DNA from: Winogradskyella litoriviva
Lineage (GTDB): Bacteria; Bacteroidota; Bacteroidia; Flavobacteriales; Flavobacteriaceae
Length of the DNA stretch: 64,000 nucleotides
Assembly: GCF_013249065.1 (NCBI RefSeq)
Contig: NZ_JABRWQ010000005.1
Coordinates: 124,001-188,000, forward strand
Direction: 5' to 3'
Made by a program: the position numbers and the translations under genes. Positions 10,447 to 18,340 of this stretch are shown here, piece after piece (positions within the stretch are counted from its first letter, which is position 1; each line of letters begins with the position of its first letter). The notes beneath the pieces were generated by a model. The model searched no databases. It was not told where the DNA came from and saw only the letters and a list, made by a program, of their open reading frames with translations.

Positions 10447-10454
10447 CAAAGTTA
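10447..10454 (-). promoter_or_regulatory. Candidate -7 element for rsmB
   Basis: TAACTTTG on the minus strand (TAnnTTTG consensus), 61 nt before the rsmB ATG. I see no TTG box at the ideal spacing. Confidence 0.45.
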
Positions 10455-10533
10455 AGTTAAAAGTTTAAAATGTATGGGTCTTTATTGAAAAGTGTTATTT
10501 TTAAATTTTATTAGAGATTTAATAAGGTAAGCG

Positions 10534-10561
10534 CAAGTTTTTGTGTTGAAAAGCATCTAAA
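10534..10561 (+). promoter_or_regulatory. ECF-type promoter 1, in front of the ECF sigma gene itself
   Basis: CAAGTTT (10534-10540), 13 nt, CATCTAAA (10554-10561), ending 24 nt before the TTG start of the sigma gene. This is one of seven copies of the same bipartite element in the next 15 kb. Its place before the sigma gene indicates autoregulation. It does not match the TTG/TAnnTTTG housekeeping consensus seen elsewhere in the window. Confidence 0.85.
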
Positions 10562-10585
10562 GCTAATTAAACATAAATCATTTTT

Positions 10586-11164
10586 TTGACGGAAACACAA
10601 TTTATAGAAGAATTAAAACTAAAAAGTACCAAGGCTTATGGTAAGCTTTTGGATGACTTTCAGCAAAAAGTCTTTGGTACTTGTCTTTCTTTTGTGCCTA
10701 ATAAAGAAGATGCTGAGGATATTGCGCAAGAAGTGTTTGTGGAAGTTTTTAATTCTATAAGTAAGTTTAAAGGTGATTCCAAGTTATCTACATGGATATA
10801 TAGAATTACAACAAATAAATGTTTAGAGTTTATTAGAAAAAAGAACACAAAAAAACGTTTTGCTTTTTTACAGTCAATAACAGGAAATGCGATTCCGATA
10901 GATAAAACGGATTATTTTACTGAAATGAATCATCCAGGAATTTTGCTTGAAAATAAAGAGTTAAGTGAAACCTTGTTTAAAGCGATAAATAGTTTGCCAG
11001 AAAGTCAAAGTGTTGTTTTTACACTTCATAAAATTGATGGTAAAAGTTATCAAGAAGTCGCCGAAATTACAAAACGAAGCTTATCTTCAGTTGAGTCTGT
11101 GATGTTTAGAGCAAAAAAGAATTTACAGAAAGGTTTAGAAAATTATTATAAAAAAGAACAATAA
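10586..11164 (+). CDS. ECF-family RNA polymerase sigma factor (first triad, putative regulon master)
   Basis: The 192-aa sigma-70 family protein has region 2 at about 15-85 (EDAEDIAQEVFVEVF, FKGDSKLSTWIYRITTNKCL) and region 4 at about 125-180 (LPESQSVVFTLHKIDGKSYQEVAEI). Regions 1 and 3 are absent, as in ECF sigmas. The start is TTG: an in-frame stop at 10574 and the promoter at 10534-10561 leave no ATG. The next genes encode a small single-span protein and a Spy-like periplasmic protein, the usual ECF / anti-sigma / sensor layout in Flavobacteria. A promoter of the regulon type precedes it, so it is most simply the factor that reads all seven copies (inference). Confidence 0.92.
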   Translation: MTETQFIEELKLKSTKAYGKLLDDFQQKVFGTCLSFVPNKEDAEDIAQEVFVEVFNSISKFKGDSKLSTWIYRITTNKCLEFIRKKNTKKRFAFLQSITGNAIPIDKTDYFTEMNHPGILLENKELSETLFKAINSLPESQSVVFTLHKIDGKSYQEVAEITKRSLSSVESVMFRAKKNLQKGLENYYKKEQ

Positions 11165-11166
11165 TG

Positions 11167-11194
11167 CAAGTTTTTTAAAATTTATGCATCTAAA
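11167..11194 (+). promoter_or_regulatory. ECF-type promoter 2, before the anti-sigma-like gene
   Basis: CAAGTTT (11167-11173), 13 nt, CATCTAAA (11187-11194), placed wholly in the 39-nt gap after the sigma gene. Only 9 nt separate it from the annotated ATG at 11204, against 24-36 nt at the other six sites. The transcript would therefore be nearly leaderless, or the true start is the next Met at 11222 (27 nt). Confidence 0.82.
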
Positions 11195-11203
11195 GCTATA
11201 TAT

Positions 11204-11518
11204 ATGAAAACTAATGTTGAAATGAATAAGAAAATTAATGACGTATTTGATTCTGTTGAATCAATTCAAGAAGTCAAGGTCTCTCCTTTTTTTAAAGAAA
11301 AGGTGATGCATCAAATTCGTACTGCATCAGAAGATATACAAGACACTTCATGGTCTTGGTTTACACCAAAATTACAATTGGCTACTTTGGTATGTGTTGT
11401 GGTTTTAAATGTTTTAGCATTTAATAATTTAAAAGAATCTACTTATGATGAGAATGTGAGTAGTTTTGCAGAATCTTATGGATTATCAGTAAGTACAGAA
11501 TCGTCTTTATTTAATTAG
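11204..11518 (+). CDS. Small single-span membrane protein, probable anti-sigma factor
   Basis: The 104-aa protein has a charged ~60-residue N-terminal cytoplasmic part (FFKEKVMHQI), one transmembrane helix at about 56-75 (LQLATLVCVVVLNVLAF) and a ~30-residue acidic periplasmic tail. No zinc-binding HxxxCxxC motif is visible. Its position between an ECF sigma and a Spy-like gene, and its topology, suggest an anti-sigma factor; this is inference from context. The sigma-type promoter just upstream favours translation from Met7 (11222), giving 98 aa. The following gene starts 2 nt after its stop, so the two are translationally coupled. Confidence 0.7.
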   Translation: MKTNVEMNKKINDVFDSVESIQEVKVSPFFKEKVMHQIRTASEDIQDTSWSWFTPKLQLATLVCVVVLNVLAFNNLKESTYDENVSSFAESYGLSVSTESSLFN

Positions 11519-11520
11519 TT

Positions 11521-12048
11521 ATGAAGAAAAATACATTTTTATACATTTTACTTTTCTTTCTAATTGTAGTTAATGGTTTTTTTCTGTTTAACTACATTGG
11601 AATGCGTAGTTTTGATGGACTAGAAGATTCTCGAAGAGACAAAAATTTTATAGTAAATGAACTTGGATTTAATGCTGAGCAATTAGAAGAATTTAATGAT
11701 AAGAGTAAAGGTCATCATGAAACAATGACGCGTTTTTCTGAAGAGATTAGAATTCTAAAAGATCAGTTATTTAGTTCATTGACTGATGATAATGTACAAG
11801 TCGCTACTATAGATTCGATTTCTTCATTAATATGTGATATAGAAACTTTAAAAGAAAAAGAGGTTTTTTATCATTTTAAGATGATTCAAGATATTGCAGA
11901 TGATGAGCAAAAGGAAAAATTTAAAAGTATATTAAAGGATGCTTTAAGGCGAGGTGATAATGAAAATAGGCCACCACCAAATGGTGCGGAAGGTCATAGA
12001 CCACCTCCTCCAAACGATGGAGAAGGACATAGGCCTCCACCGAGATAA
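11521..12048 (+). CDS. Spy/CpxP/CnrX-like periplasmic sensor with Pro-rich tail repeats
   Basis: The 175-aa protein has an N-terminal membrane anchor (about 5-25), then an all-helical region with the LGFNAEQLEEFNDKSKGHHETM pattern of the Spy/LTXXQ and heavy-metal-resistance (CnrX/ZraP) families. The C-terminus carries three short repeats around RPPPNGAEG, HRPPPPNDGEG and HRPPPR. Relatives sense metals or misfolded envelope proteins and titrate anti-sigma factors or kinases. The HH pair and repeated His before PPP could bind metal, but this is inference. It is tightly coupled to the anti-sigma-like gene and followed by a terminator. Confidence 0.72.
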   Translation: MKKNTFLYILLFFLIVVNGFFLFNYIGMRSFDGLEDSRRDKNFIVNELGFNAEQLEEFNDKSKGHHETMTRFSEEIRILKDQLFSSLTDDNVQVATIDSISSLICDIETLKEKEVFYHFKMIQDIADDEQKEKFKSILKDALRRGDNENRPPPNGAEGHRPPPPNDGEGHRPPPR

Positions 12049-12062
12049 GATTAAATATTTAG

Positions 12063-12098
12063 TAAAAGACTTTCAACATAACGAAGGTCTTTTTTTTG
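12063..12098 (+). terminator. Terminator of the sigma / anti-sigma / sensor unit
   Basis: The stem AAAGAC-TTTC / GAA-GGTCTTT with a short loop is followed by eight Ts at about 12090-12097. It separates the regulatory triad from promoter 3. Confidence 0.75.
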
Positions 12099-12122
12099 TG
12101 TTTTTTTTAACATAGTTGCACA

Positions 12123-12151
12123 CAAGTTTATTAACCGCATTCACATCTAAA
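12123..12151 (+). promoter_or_regulatory. ECF-type promoter 3, before the Lcl-domain lipoprotein
   Basis: CAAGTTT (12123-12129), 14 nt, CATCTAAA (12144-12151), 36 nt before the ATG at 12188. It is the only copy with a 14-nt gap, so it may be a weaker member. It overlaps an upstream TTG (12116), which argues against that codon as the start. Confidence 0.8.
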
Positions 12152-12187
12152 TTTAAGTATCAATATAAACTCAAAAAATATTTAGAT

Positions 12188-13432
12188 ATGAAAAAATTTA
12201 GAGTAAAAATTAGACTTTTATTAGCAATTATATTGCTTAGCTTCTCAATTATAAGTTTTAATGCTTGTAGTGATGACGATTCAATATCTGAAAATGCAGA
12301 TTCAGATACGGATGATGATACATTAACAGATTTAGCAATCAGTTTTGTGTTAACAGATACAGGTCAAAATGTTTTTTATGATGATGATGGAAATGAAATA
12401 TCTACACCCAGTGCTTCAGAAGATTATTACGGCCAAGATGCACAATTTACAGGGATTGAGTCTTCTTTTCAAGATAATGGAGATGGGACAGTAACTGATT
12501 TAAATACTGGATTAATGTGGCAACAAACACCAGACTTTGAAAGACACAATTATTATGATGCTTTTGATTATGTTGATGATCTAGAAACTGGAGGTTATAC
12601 AGATTGGAGACTTCCAACAATAAAAGAATTGTATTCTTTAATTAATTCTAATGGTAGTTTAGATGCTACTTCAACATCAAACTCTCAACCTTATCTCTAT
12701 GATGATTATTTCGATTTTGAATACGACCAAATGATGTCGTACGCAGGTCAATATTGGTCGAGTACAAAGTATGTTAAAGGAGGTTTGCAAGACATAAATA
12801 TGGAAGGTGCTTTTGGTTTCAATTTTGCAGATGGCCATATTAAAGCTTACGAAACAGGGTTGTATTTTGATGGCAGCACTGGAGTGGAAAATCCTGGTTG
12901 TTTTGTTAGAGCGGTTAGAGGAGAAGAAAATATATATGGCGTAAACAGTTTTAGTGATAATGGAGATGGAACTATATCTGATACAGCTACAGGCTTAATG
13001 TGGCAACAAGTAGATGATGGAAATACTTATGATTGGAAAAGCGCCCTTGCATACGCCACTAATAGTGAACTTGCAGGCTACACAGATTGGCATTTGCCAA
13101 ATACAAAAGAGTTACAAAGTATTGTAGATTATGATAAAACTACATTCCCAGCAATTGACGAAACTTATTTTTCTTGCACAGATGATGATAGTTGGTTTTG
13201 GACTAGTACAACGCAAGGCGATTTTAAGTATACAGCTTGTTATCTAGCATTTGGTAAAGCTTACAGTAAAGATAATAGCAGTGCAACCGAATATTACGAT
13301 TGGCATGGAGCAGGTGCTCAGCGTTCTGACCCAAAAAGTGGAGACATAGAAGACTATCTTTTAGAATCTGTAAATGCGGTTGATTCACTTCGTATCCAAA
13401 ACTACGTAAGATTAGTGAGAGACATAAATTAA
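12188..13432 (+). CDS. Lipoprotein with two Lcl_C (DUF1566) domains
   Basis: The ATG at 12188 is chosen because the frame's upstream TTG (12116) lies inside promoter 3. The 414-aa protein then begins with a lipoprotein signal (FNACSDDDS, lipid-attached Cys27). Two DUF1566/Lcl units follow: TGLMWQQ ... GYTDWRLPTIKELYSLI and TGLMWQQ ... GYTDWHLPNTKELQSIV. Each starts with a DNGDGT-type turn. Lcl_C domains occur in surface proteins and are loosely linked to adhesion or collagen-like proteins; no enzymatic role is known. The stretch after the lipobox is strongly acidic, as in other lipoproteins of this cluster. Confidence 0.85.
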   Translation: MKKFRVKIRLLLAIILLSFSIISFNACSDDDSISENADSDTDDDTLTDLAISFVLTDTGQNVFYDDDGNEISTPSASEDYYGQDAQFTGIESSFQDNGDGTVTDLNTGLMWQQTPDFERHNYYDAFDYVDDLETGGYTDWRLPTIKELYSLINSNGSLDATSTSNSQPYLYDDYFDFEYDQMMSYAGQYWSSTKYVKGGLQDINMEGAFGFNFADGHIKAYETGLYFDGSTGVENPGCFVRAVRGEENIYGVNSFSDNGDGTISDTATGLMWQQVDDGNTYDWKSALAYATNSELAGYTDWHLPNTKELQSIVDYDKTTFPAIDETYFSCTDDDSWFWTSTTQGDFKYTACYLAFGKAYSKDNSSATEYYDWHGAGAQRSDPKSGDIEDYLLESVNAVDSLRIQNYVRLVRDIN

Positions 13433-13559
13433 CAAAACAAATACTGAAATGCTGATTGAGGTCATTTTAAGAGAAATGAAATATTTAGTCCTTTGCATTG
13501 AGTTTTGGTGAAATTTATCAGAATCAAAAGAAAATAAATAATTTATAATAGAGCAGATT

Positions 13560-13775
13560 ATGCCAATTAAAAGTATAAAGGGTTGTATAGGTTGCGAAGA
13601 GTGCATAAAAAGCTGTCCAACTGATGTTATCAGATTAAATCCTGATTCTAAAAAGGCAGAAATATTATACCCAGAAGACTGCCAAATTTGTCATTTATGT
13701 AGAATGTACTGTCCAGTTGATGCTATAACCATTACACCAGACAAGTCTATTCCTGTGATTGTTTCTTGGGGCTAA
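13560..13775 (+). CDS. Dicluster 2[4Fe-4S] ferredoxin
   Basis: The 71-aa cytoplasmic ferredoxin has two complete CxxCxxCxxxCP motifs, C9/C12/C15/C19 and C41/C44/C47/C51. There is no signal peptide. The 127-nt gap upstream contains no copy of the ECF-type promoter, so it may be read through from promoter 3 or have its own promoter. It is the first of three adjacent redox genes: ferredoxin, bis-heme membrane protein, Tat flavoprotein. Its arrangement with the flavoprotein recalls AprB/AprA-like pairs, but here the flavoprotein is exported, so direct contact in the cytoplasm is unlikely unless the membrane protein relays electrons. Confidence 0.92.
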   Translation: MPIKSIKGCIGCEECIKSCPTDVIRLNPDSKKAEILYPEDCQICHLCRMYCPVDAITITPDKSIPVIVSWG

Positions 13776-13785
13776 AATCCGTATC

Positions 13786-14418
13786 ATGAAAACAAAAAAC
13801 TATATTATCAAATTTTCGGCACTTATTTTTACATTTATTGTAGTGCCATTGTTCTTGTATTTCTCTGGAAATTTTGAAAGAAGAAATATCTTAATGGAAA
13901 CACTTTCCATAGTTACTATTTTAGCGTTTTCATTACTGCTTTCTCAATTTTTTACATCCAGATTAAATTATAAATTAATGAAGCAAATTAGAATGGTCAA
14001 TGTTGTGGCTATTCATAGATTTATTGGTTACATTTTTATTTCAGTAATCTTACTGCATCCATTTTTTATTATTGTTCCAAAGTTTTTTGATAATACTTTA
14101 ACACCAACAGATGCCTTTGTGCGATTGATAACAACGTACAACACTACAGGCATTATTCTCGGGTTAATTGCTTATGGAATCATGATTATTCTAATGGTTA
14201 CAGCATTTTTTAGATTTAAAATGAATTTACACTATCGCACATGGAGAAGCTTACACGGTTATTTAACCTTACTATTTGTAATTACAGCTACTTGGCATGT
14301 AATTGATATGGGAAGGCATAGCAACGGTTCATATACACTGTTTTATCTTCTGGTTGTGGCAACAGGAATTTATTATGTAATGAGAAAGTACCTATTTAAA
14401 AAAACAGCAAAAAAATGA
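13786..14418 (+). CDS. Ferric-reductase-like bis-heme transmembrane cytochrome b
   Basis: The 210-aa polytopic membrane protein has about six helices. Two histidine pairs, H77/H91 and H157/H171, each spaced by 13 residues, are the signature of the ferric reductase/NOX/MsrQ transmembrane domain that stacks two b hemes across the membrane. No FAD/NAD-binding domain is attached. The ATG at 13786 is used because the upstream in-frame TTG (13759) lies inside the ferredoxin gene; this gives a 10-nt gap. Its stop overlaps the next start (ATGA at 14415-14418), so it is coupled to the flavoprotein. A transmembrane electron relay is inferred. Confidence 0.87.
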   Translation: MKTKNYIIKFSALIFTFIVVPLFLYFSGNFERRNILMETLSIVTILAFSLLLSQFFTSRLNYKLMKQIRMVNVVAIHRFIGYIFISVILLHPFFIIVPKFFDNTLTPTDAFVRLITTYNTTGIILGLIAYGIMIILMVTAFFRFKMNLHYRTWRSLHGYLTLLFVITATWHVIDMGRHSNGSYTLFYLLVVATGIYYVMRKYLFKKTAKK

Positions 14419-16193
14419 CAACAGAATCTAAAAATATGTCAAGACGAAAGTTCATCACATTAGCTGGAGCTGGAGCAGGATTCGCAGCTATGGCAGGATT
14501 TGGAATGAATTTAGATTGGGCTTTAAACAAGCCTGAAATTGATACAGATGCATTAGGTATTAACAAGATAAGTACAGATGTTTTGGTTGTTGGCAGCGGA
14601 ATGGCTGGCTTGTTTGCTGCTGTAAAAGCACATGATGCTGGAGCTAATGTAATGATGGTTTCTAAAGGACGCTTGGGAGCTTCAGGACAAACGCCATTTG
14701 CCAAAGGAATTTTTGCCTATGATAAAGACAAAGAAGAAATAAGTATCGATGAATTTGTCGCTAAAGTATCGCGTTCTGCGCTTGGTACAAACAATCAGGC
14801 TTATACCAGACAACTAGCAGAACATTCATTGGCACGAGTAAACGAGTTAAGAGAATGGGGATTTTTTGAATCTTCCTTGTACAATAAAAGCTTTAGTAAA
14901 CCCATTGAAGAACGTAATATTCCTCTTCAAGAACGTGTAACCATTACACATTTAATTAAAGAAGACGAAAGAGTTGTAGGAGCAGCTGGTTTTAGTATTG
15001 ATGAGCAGAAAGTGTTGTTTTACGAAGCAAAAAGCGTTATACTTTGTACAGGAGCTGGTGGTTTTAAACCTAACGGATTTCCTATTTGTGATTTAACCCA
15101 CGATGGTACAATAATGGCTTATGATATTGGAGCAAAAGTCACTGGAAAAGAATGGAACGACGGTCATCCATCGAGAGGAGAAAATCCGGCAGCTTGTTAC
15201 GATGGTTGGGGAGATATGTTTGAACAAAAACCAGGCACAACAGGTATAGAAGTGCGCCATGATCTTGGTGTTGATATGAATTATATGGCTTATATGAATG
15301 GTGGAGCTGCTCAAATGGGACCTCCAGGAATGGGAAATCAGGACAATAAAGTCAAAGGAGGACCTTTTACGCCAGAAGAATTTACAAAAAGAGACCGTGG
15401 AGATGGACCACCTCCAGGTGGTGAAAATAGAAAAAGACCTCCAAGAAAAGAACGTGAAGATGGACCACCAGGAATGGGAAGAGGAACTGTTGTTGGTGGT
15501 TCATCTGCAGGTATGTCAATTCATAAAGCAGAGGGATTGGTGCCAATAAATGATAAATGCGAATCTACAATTAAAGGGTTGTATGCAGCAGGTGATGCTT
15601 TGGGTTCTTATATGGCAGGAGGAATATACACACAAATAGGTTCTTCTCTATCTGGCTCTGCAGTTCAAGGAGCTATTGCAGGCGAAACGGCAGCTAATTA
15701 TAGCAAAAATGTGAAATCGCATAGTATTTCAACTTCAAAATTAAACAGTATTGAAGAAGAGATTTTGGCACCGTTAAAACGAGAAGCTGGTTATAGCCCA
15801 GCTTGGGTAACACAAACCTTGCAGAGTATTATGATTCCAAATTTCATCATTTACATCAAAAAGGAAAACCTAATGAGAGCTGCTTTGGCTTATGTAGAAG
15901 AATTAAGAGATCACCATGTGCCACATTTGAGGGCTTCAAACTTACATGAATTGCGTTTGGCGCACGAAACTAAAAATATGGTTATTAGTGCAGAAATGAA
16001 ATTGAGGGCATCCCTAATGCGAAAGGAAAGTAGATGCAGTCATTACAGATTAGATTACCCAGAAATGGATAATGAAAATTGGCAAGCATGGATTAATATC
16101 TTTAGAGGAAAAGATGGCACAATGCAGCTAGAAAAGCAACCTTTTGATACTGTGAACCAAATAAACTCTGTTAGAAATAAAGAGACTGTATAA
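14415..16193 (+). CDS. Tat-exported FAD-dependent flavoprotein (fumarate reductase / APS reductase-A superfamily) with Gly/Pro/Arg insert
   Basis: The 592-aa protein has a twin-arginine signal (SRRKFITLAGAGAG, R10-R11), then the FAD-binding VVGSGMAGLFAAV with GxGxxG at 60-65 and the C-terminal FAD motif LYAAGDALGSYMAGG near 389-403. The fold is that of SdhA/FrdA/AprA flavoproteins, but the substrate is not evident. An insert at about 302-356 is very rich in Gly, Pro and Arg (GPPGMG, GPPPGG, RPPRKERE, GPPGMGRG), resembling low-complexity tails of neighbouring proteins. It is coupled by a 4-nt overlap to the bis-heme protein, so periplasmic reduction of an unknown acceptor with cytoplasmic electrons is a reasonable inference. 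Confidence 0.85.
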   Translation: MTTESKNMSRRKFITLAGAGAGFAAMAGFGMNLDWALNKPEIDTDALGINKISTDVLVVGSGMAGLFAAVKAHDAGANVMMVSKGRLGASGQTPFAKGIFAYDKDKEEISIDEFVAKVSRSALGTNNQAYTRQLAEHSLARVNELREWGFFESSLYNKSFSKPIEERNIPLQERVTITHLIKEDERVVGAAGFSIDEQKVLFYEAKSVILCTGAGGFKPNGFPICDLTHDGTIMAYDIGAKVTGKEWNDGHPSRGENPAACYDGWGDMFEQKPGTTGIEVRHDLGVDMNYMAYMNGGAAQMGPPGMGNQDNKVKGGPFTPEEFTKRDRGDGPPPGGENRKRPPRKEREDGPPGMGRGTVVGGSSAGMSIHKAEGLVPINDKCESTIKGLYAAGDALGSYMAGGIYTQIGSSLSGSAVQGAIAGETAANYSKNVKSHSISTSKLNSIEEEILAPLKREAGYSPAWVTQTLQSIMIPNFIIYIKKENLMRAALAYVEELRDHHVPHLRASNLHELRLAHETKNMVISAEMKLRASLMRKESRCSHYRLDYPEMDNENWQAWINIFRGKDGTMQLEKQPFDTVNQINSVRNKETV

Positions 16194-16253
16194 TTTGAGG
16201 TTTACAAAAATCTAGAAGTTTGTTTTTTAAGTTTTTTTTAACTGATGTACTCA

Positions 16254-16281
16254 CAAGTTTAATAAGAAAACTGCATCTAAA
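16254..16281 (+). promoter_or_regulatory. ECF-type promoter 4, before the two-EF-hand protein
   Basis: CAAGTTT (16254-16260), 13 nt, CATCTAAA (16274-16281), 25 nt before the ATG at 16307. Confidence 0.85.
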
Positions 16282-16306
16282 ACCATATAATTTAAAACTT
16301 AAAAAG

Positions 16307-16600
16307 ATGAAAAGTAACACATTAAAAGCAGTAGTATTAGTATTTGGAGTAGTATTGTTTATGTCAGCAAATGCATATGGTCAGTCTGGAGATAGACCAG
16401 AAAGAAAAGAACCACCAACTTTTGCTGAGTTATTAAAAGAAATGGATGCTAACGAAGATGGAAAATTGGCCAAAGAAGAATTAAAGGGACCTCTAAAAGA
16501 TGATTTTGCTAAGATTGATACTGATGAAGATGGTTTTATTTCTGAAGAAGAATTTAAAAATGCCCCAAAGCCAGAACGTAAAGAGCGCAAAAGAGATTAA
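16307..16600 (+). CDS. Small secreted protein with two EF-hands
   Basis: The start is the ATG at 16307, downstream of promoter 4; upstream in-frame codons lie across the promoter. The 97-aa product has a signal peptide ending near AYGQ (residue 26), then two canonical 12-residue EF-hand loops, D47-E58 (DANEDGKLAKEE) and D71-E82 (DTDEDGFISEEE). Both have Asp at 1/5, Gly at 6 and Glu at 12, so Ca binding is likely. Arg/Lys/Pro-rich flanks (RPERKEPP, KPERKERKRD) enclose the pair. The EF module is nearly the same as the N-terminal part of the YHYH lipoprotein at 24353. It is separated from the following CotH gene by a hairpin. Confidence 0.87.
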   Translation: MKSNTLKAVVLVFGVVLFMSANAYGQSGDRPERKEPPTFAELLKEMDANEDGKLAKEELKGPLKDDFAKIDTDEDGFISEEEFKNAPKPERKERKRD

Positions 16601-16627
16601 TAGTGATTGTTTAGATTGATTGGTTGT

Positions 16628-16657
16628 AAAGGCTTCATAAGAAATTATGCAGCTTTT
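16628..16657 (+). terminator. Weak terminator/attenuator between the EF-hand and CotH genes
   Basis: The imperfect stem AAAGGCT-t-CATAA / TTATG-c-AGCTTTT has a GAAA loop and a short T-run. It is related in sequence to the hairpins at 18265 and 27850. CotH lacks an ECF-type promoter of its own, so read-through from promoter 4 is probable. Confidence 0.5.
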
Positions 16658-16702
16658 AAAGCATTAAGTTATTAAAAACGTAAAATTAAAAATCTAAGAA
16701 AA

Positions 16703-18223
16703 ATGAATAATGTAAAAAAGAGTATAAATATTGTTTTTATAGTCACAATTTTTAGTGCGGCATTGTTGATGTTTAACGCTTGTAGTGACGATGATAGTAA
16801 TGAAAGTTCTTGCGTAACAACCACATGGTATCAAGACTTAGATGGTGATGGTTTAGGTGATCCAGATATTAGTCAAGAAGCATGTGATCAACCAGATGGT
16901 TATGTTGCAGATAATACAGATACTAATGATTCGGACGATTCAGACTTTGAAGCTACAGATTGGACAGAAGCCACGCATAGTAAAGATGCTGATCCAGATT
17001 TTGATGAAGTATTTGAAGATAATTCCGTAAAACGAATAGATTTTGTAATCAGTGAAACGCGTTGGCAAAGTATGCTAGATGATATGACAAGTCTTTATGG
17101 AACTTTTGGAAGTGGAAATGGTTCATTCTCAGGAGATGAAGAAGATCCAATTTTTGTGCCAGCTGAAGTTTTTTATAATGGAATAGAATGGTATCGCGTA
17201 GGTGTTCGATTTAAAGGAAATTCTAGTTTAGCGAGTTCTTGGGCTAATGGAATTCTAAAACTGTCGTTTAAGTTAGATTTTGATGAGTTTGAAGATGACT
17301 ATCCACAAATTGATAATCAACGTTTTTATGGATTTAAAAAGTTAAGCCTTAAAAACAATTATAACGATAAATCTATGATGAGAGAAAAAGTAGCAGGTGA
17401 TGTTTTTAGAAATGCTGGTTTAGTAGGTTCACATACGGCATTTTATGTGCTCTATGTGGATCATGGAGATGGTCCAGAATATTTTGGAGTTTATACATTG
17501 GTAGAAGAAGTTGATGATACGGTTTTAGATACCCAATTTTCTGATGATGATGGTAATTTATATAAGCCAGATGGTGATGCAGCTACTTTTGCAGCAGGAA
17601 CTTATGATGAAGATGAATATGTAAAGAAAACGAATGCAGACGATGCTGATTTTTCAGATGTTCAAAGTTTATTGTCCATAGTTAATGATGCTTCAAGAAC
17701 GACAGATGCAGCAACTTGGAGAACAAATTTAGATGCTGTTTTTGATACGGATGTATTTTTAAAGTATTTGGCGGCTAATACCGTTATTCAAAATTGGGAT
17801 ACTTATGGTAAAATGTCACACAACTACTTTTTGTACAATGATCCAGATACCAGTAAATTAACTTGGATTCCTTGGGATAATAATGAAGCACTAGAAGATG
17901 GTAACCAAGGAGGAGCATTAGCTCTTAATTTCTCAGATTTAGGCAGTAGCTCATCATGGCCACTAATTGGTTACCTATATGCGGATGATGTCTATAAAGC
18001 CAAATATGATACTTATTTGCAGGAAATTGTGGATGATGCTTTTAATGTGAGTAACATACAAGCGCAGTACGCAACATATTCAACATTGATTGAGCCTTAT
18101 GCGACCTCAGAGATTGATGGCTATTCATTTTTAAATAGTAGTTCAGATTTTCAAGCAGCAGTGAGCGAATTAAACTCGCATGTGGTTTCACGTGCTTCGG
18201 CTGTAAGTGCATATTTAGATTAA
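16703..18223 (+). CDS. CotH-kinase-family lipoprotein
   Basis: The 506-aa lipoprotein (MFNACSDDDS, Cys27) carries an acidic Asp-rich stretch with a DLDGDGLGD turn at about 40-90. A CotH domain follows: RIDFVISETRWQSML, VGVRFKGNSS, KKLSLKNNYNDKSMMREKVA, FGVYTLVEEVDD, and the WDNN motif near residue 391 that corresponds to the metal-binding region of CotH kinases. Bacillus CotH phosphorylates spore-coat proteins; related proteins in non-spore formers are exported and uncharacterised. Here it would sit in the periplasm or on the cell surface. It lies 102 nt after the EF-hand gene and ends at a terminator. Confidence 0.85.
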   Translation: MNNVKKSINIVFIVTIFSAALLMFNACSDDDSNESSCVTTTWYQDLDGDGLGDPDISQEACDQPDGYVADNTDTNDSDDSDFEATDWTEATHSKDADPDFDEVFEDNSVKRIDFVISETRWQSMLDDMTSLYGTFGSGNGSFSGDEEDPIFVPAEVFYNGIEWYRVGVRFKGNSSLASSWANGILKLSFKLDFDEFEDDYPQIDNQRFYGFKKLSLKNNYNDKSMMREKVAGDVFRNAGLVGSHTAFYVLYVDHGDGPEYFGVYTLVEEVDDTVLDTQFSDDDGNLYKPDGDAATFAAGTYDEDEYVKKTNADDADFSDVQSLLSIVNDASRTTDAATWRTNLDAVFDTDVFLKYLAANTVIQNWDTYGKMSHNYFLYNDPDTSKLTWIPWDNNEALEDGNQGGALALNFSDLGSSSSWPLIGYLYADDVYKAKYDTYLQEIVDDAFNVSNIQAQYATYSTLIEPYATSEIDGYSFLNSSSDFQAAVSELNSHVVSRASAVSAYLD

Positions 18224-18264
18224 TAAATAATTGAGTTTTTTAGATTGATTATTAGTTTATTTGT

Positions 18265-18297
18265 AAGAGCTTCGTGAGTAATTGCGGAGCTTTTATT
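18265..18297 (+). terminator. Terminator after the CotH lipoprotein gene
   Basis: The stem AAGAGCT-TCG / CG-GAGCTTTT encloses TGAGTAATTG and is followed by a T-rich tail. It shares its flanks (ttagattgatt) and loop with the hairpins at 16628 and 27850. Confidence 0.65.
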
Positions 18298-18340
18298 TTA
18301 AATATTAGAAATAGAAAATGTTCAATTAGAAGAATTAAAG

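Noticed and set aside
12116..12187. Upstream TTG start for the Lcl lipoprotein
   Set aside because: It lies before and across ECF-type promoter 3 and would bury the lipoprotein signal; the ATG at 12188 gives a perfect signal with Cys27.
14396..14704. 102-aa minus-strand frame over the Tat flavoprotein signal region
   Set aside because: It is complementary to the conserved Tat signal and FAD motif and has low complexity from Ala/Gly codons; not a gene.
16220..16306. N-terminal extension of the small EF-hand protein
   Set aside because: The extension runs through promoter 4; the ATG at 16307 yields a clean signal peptide.
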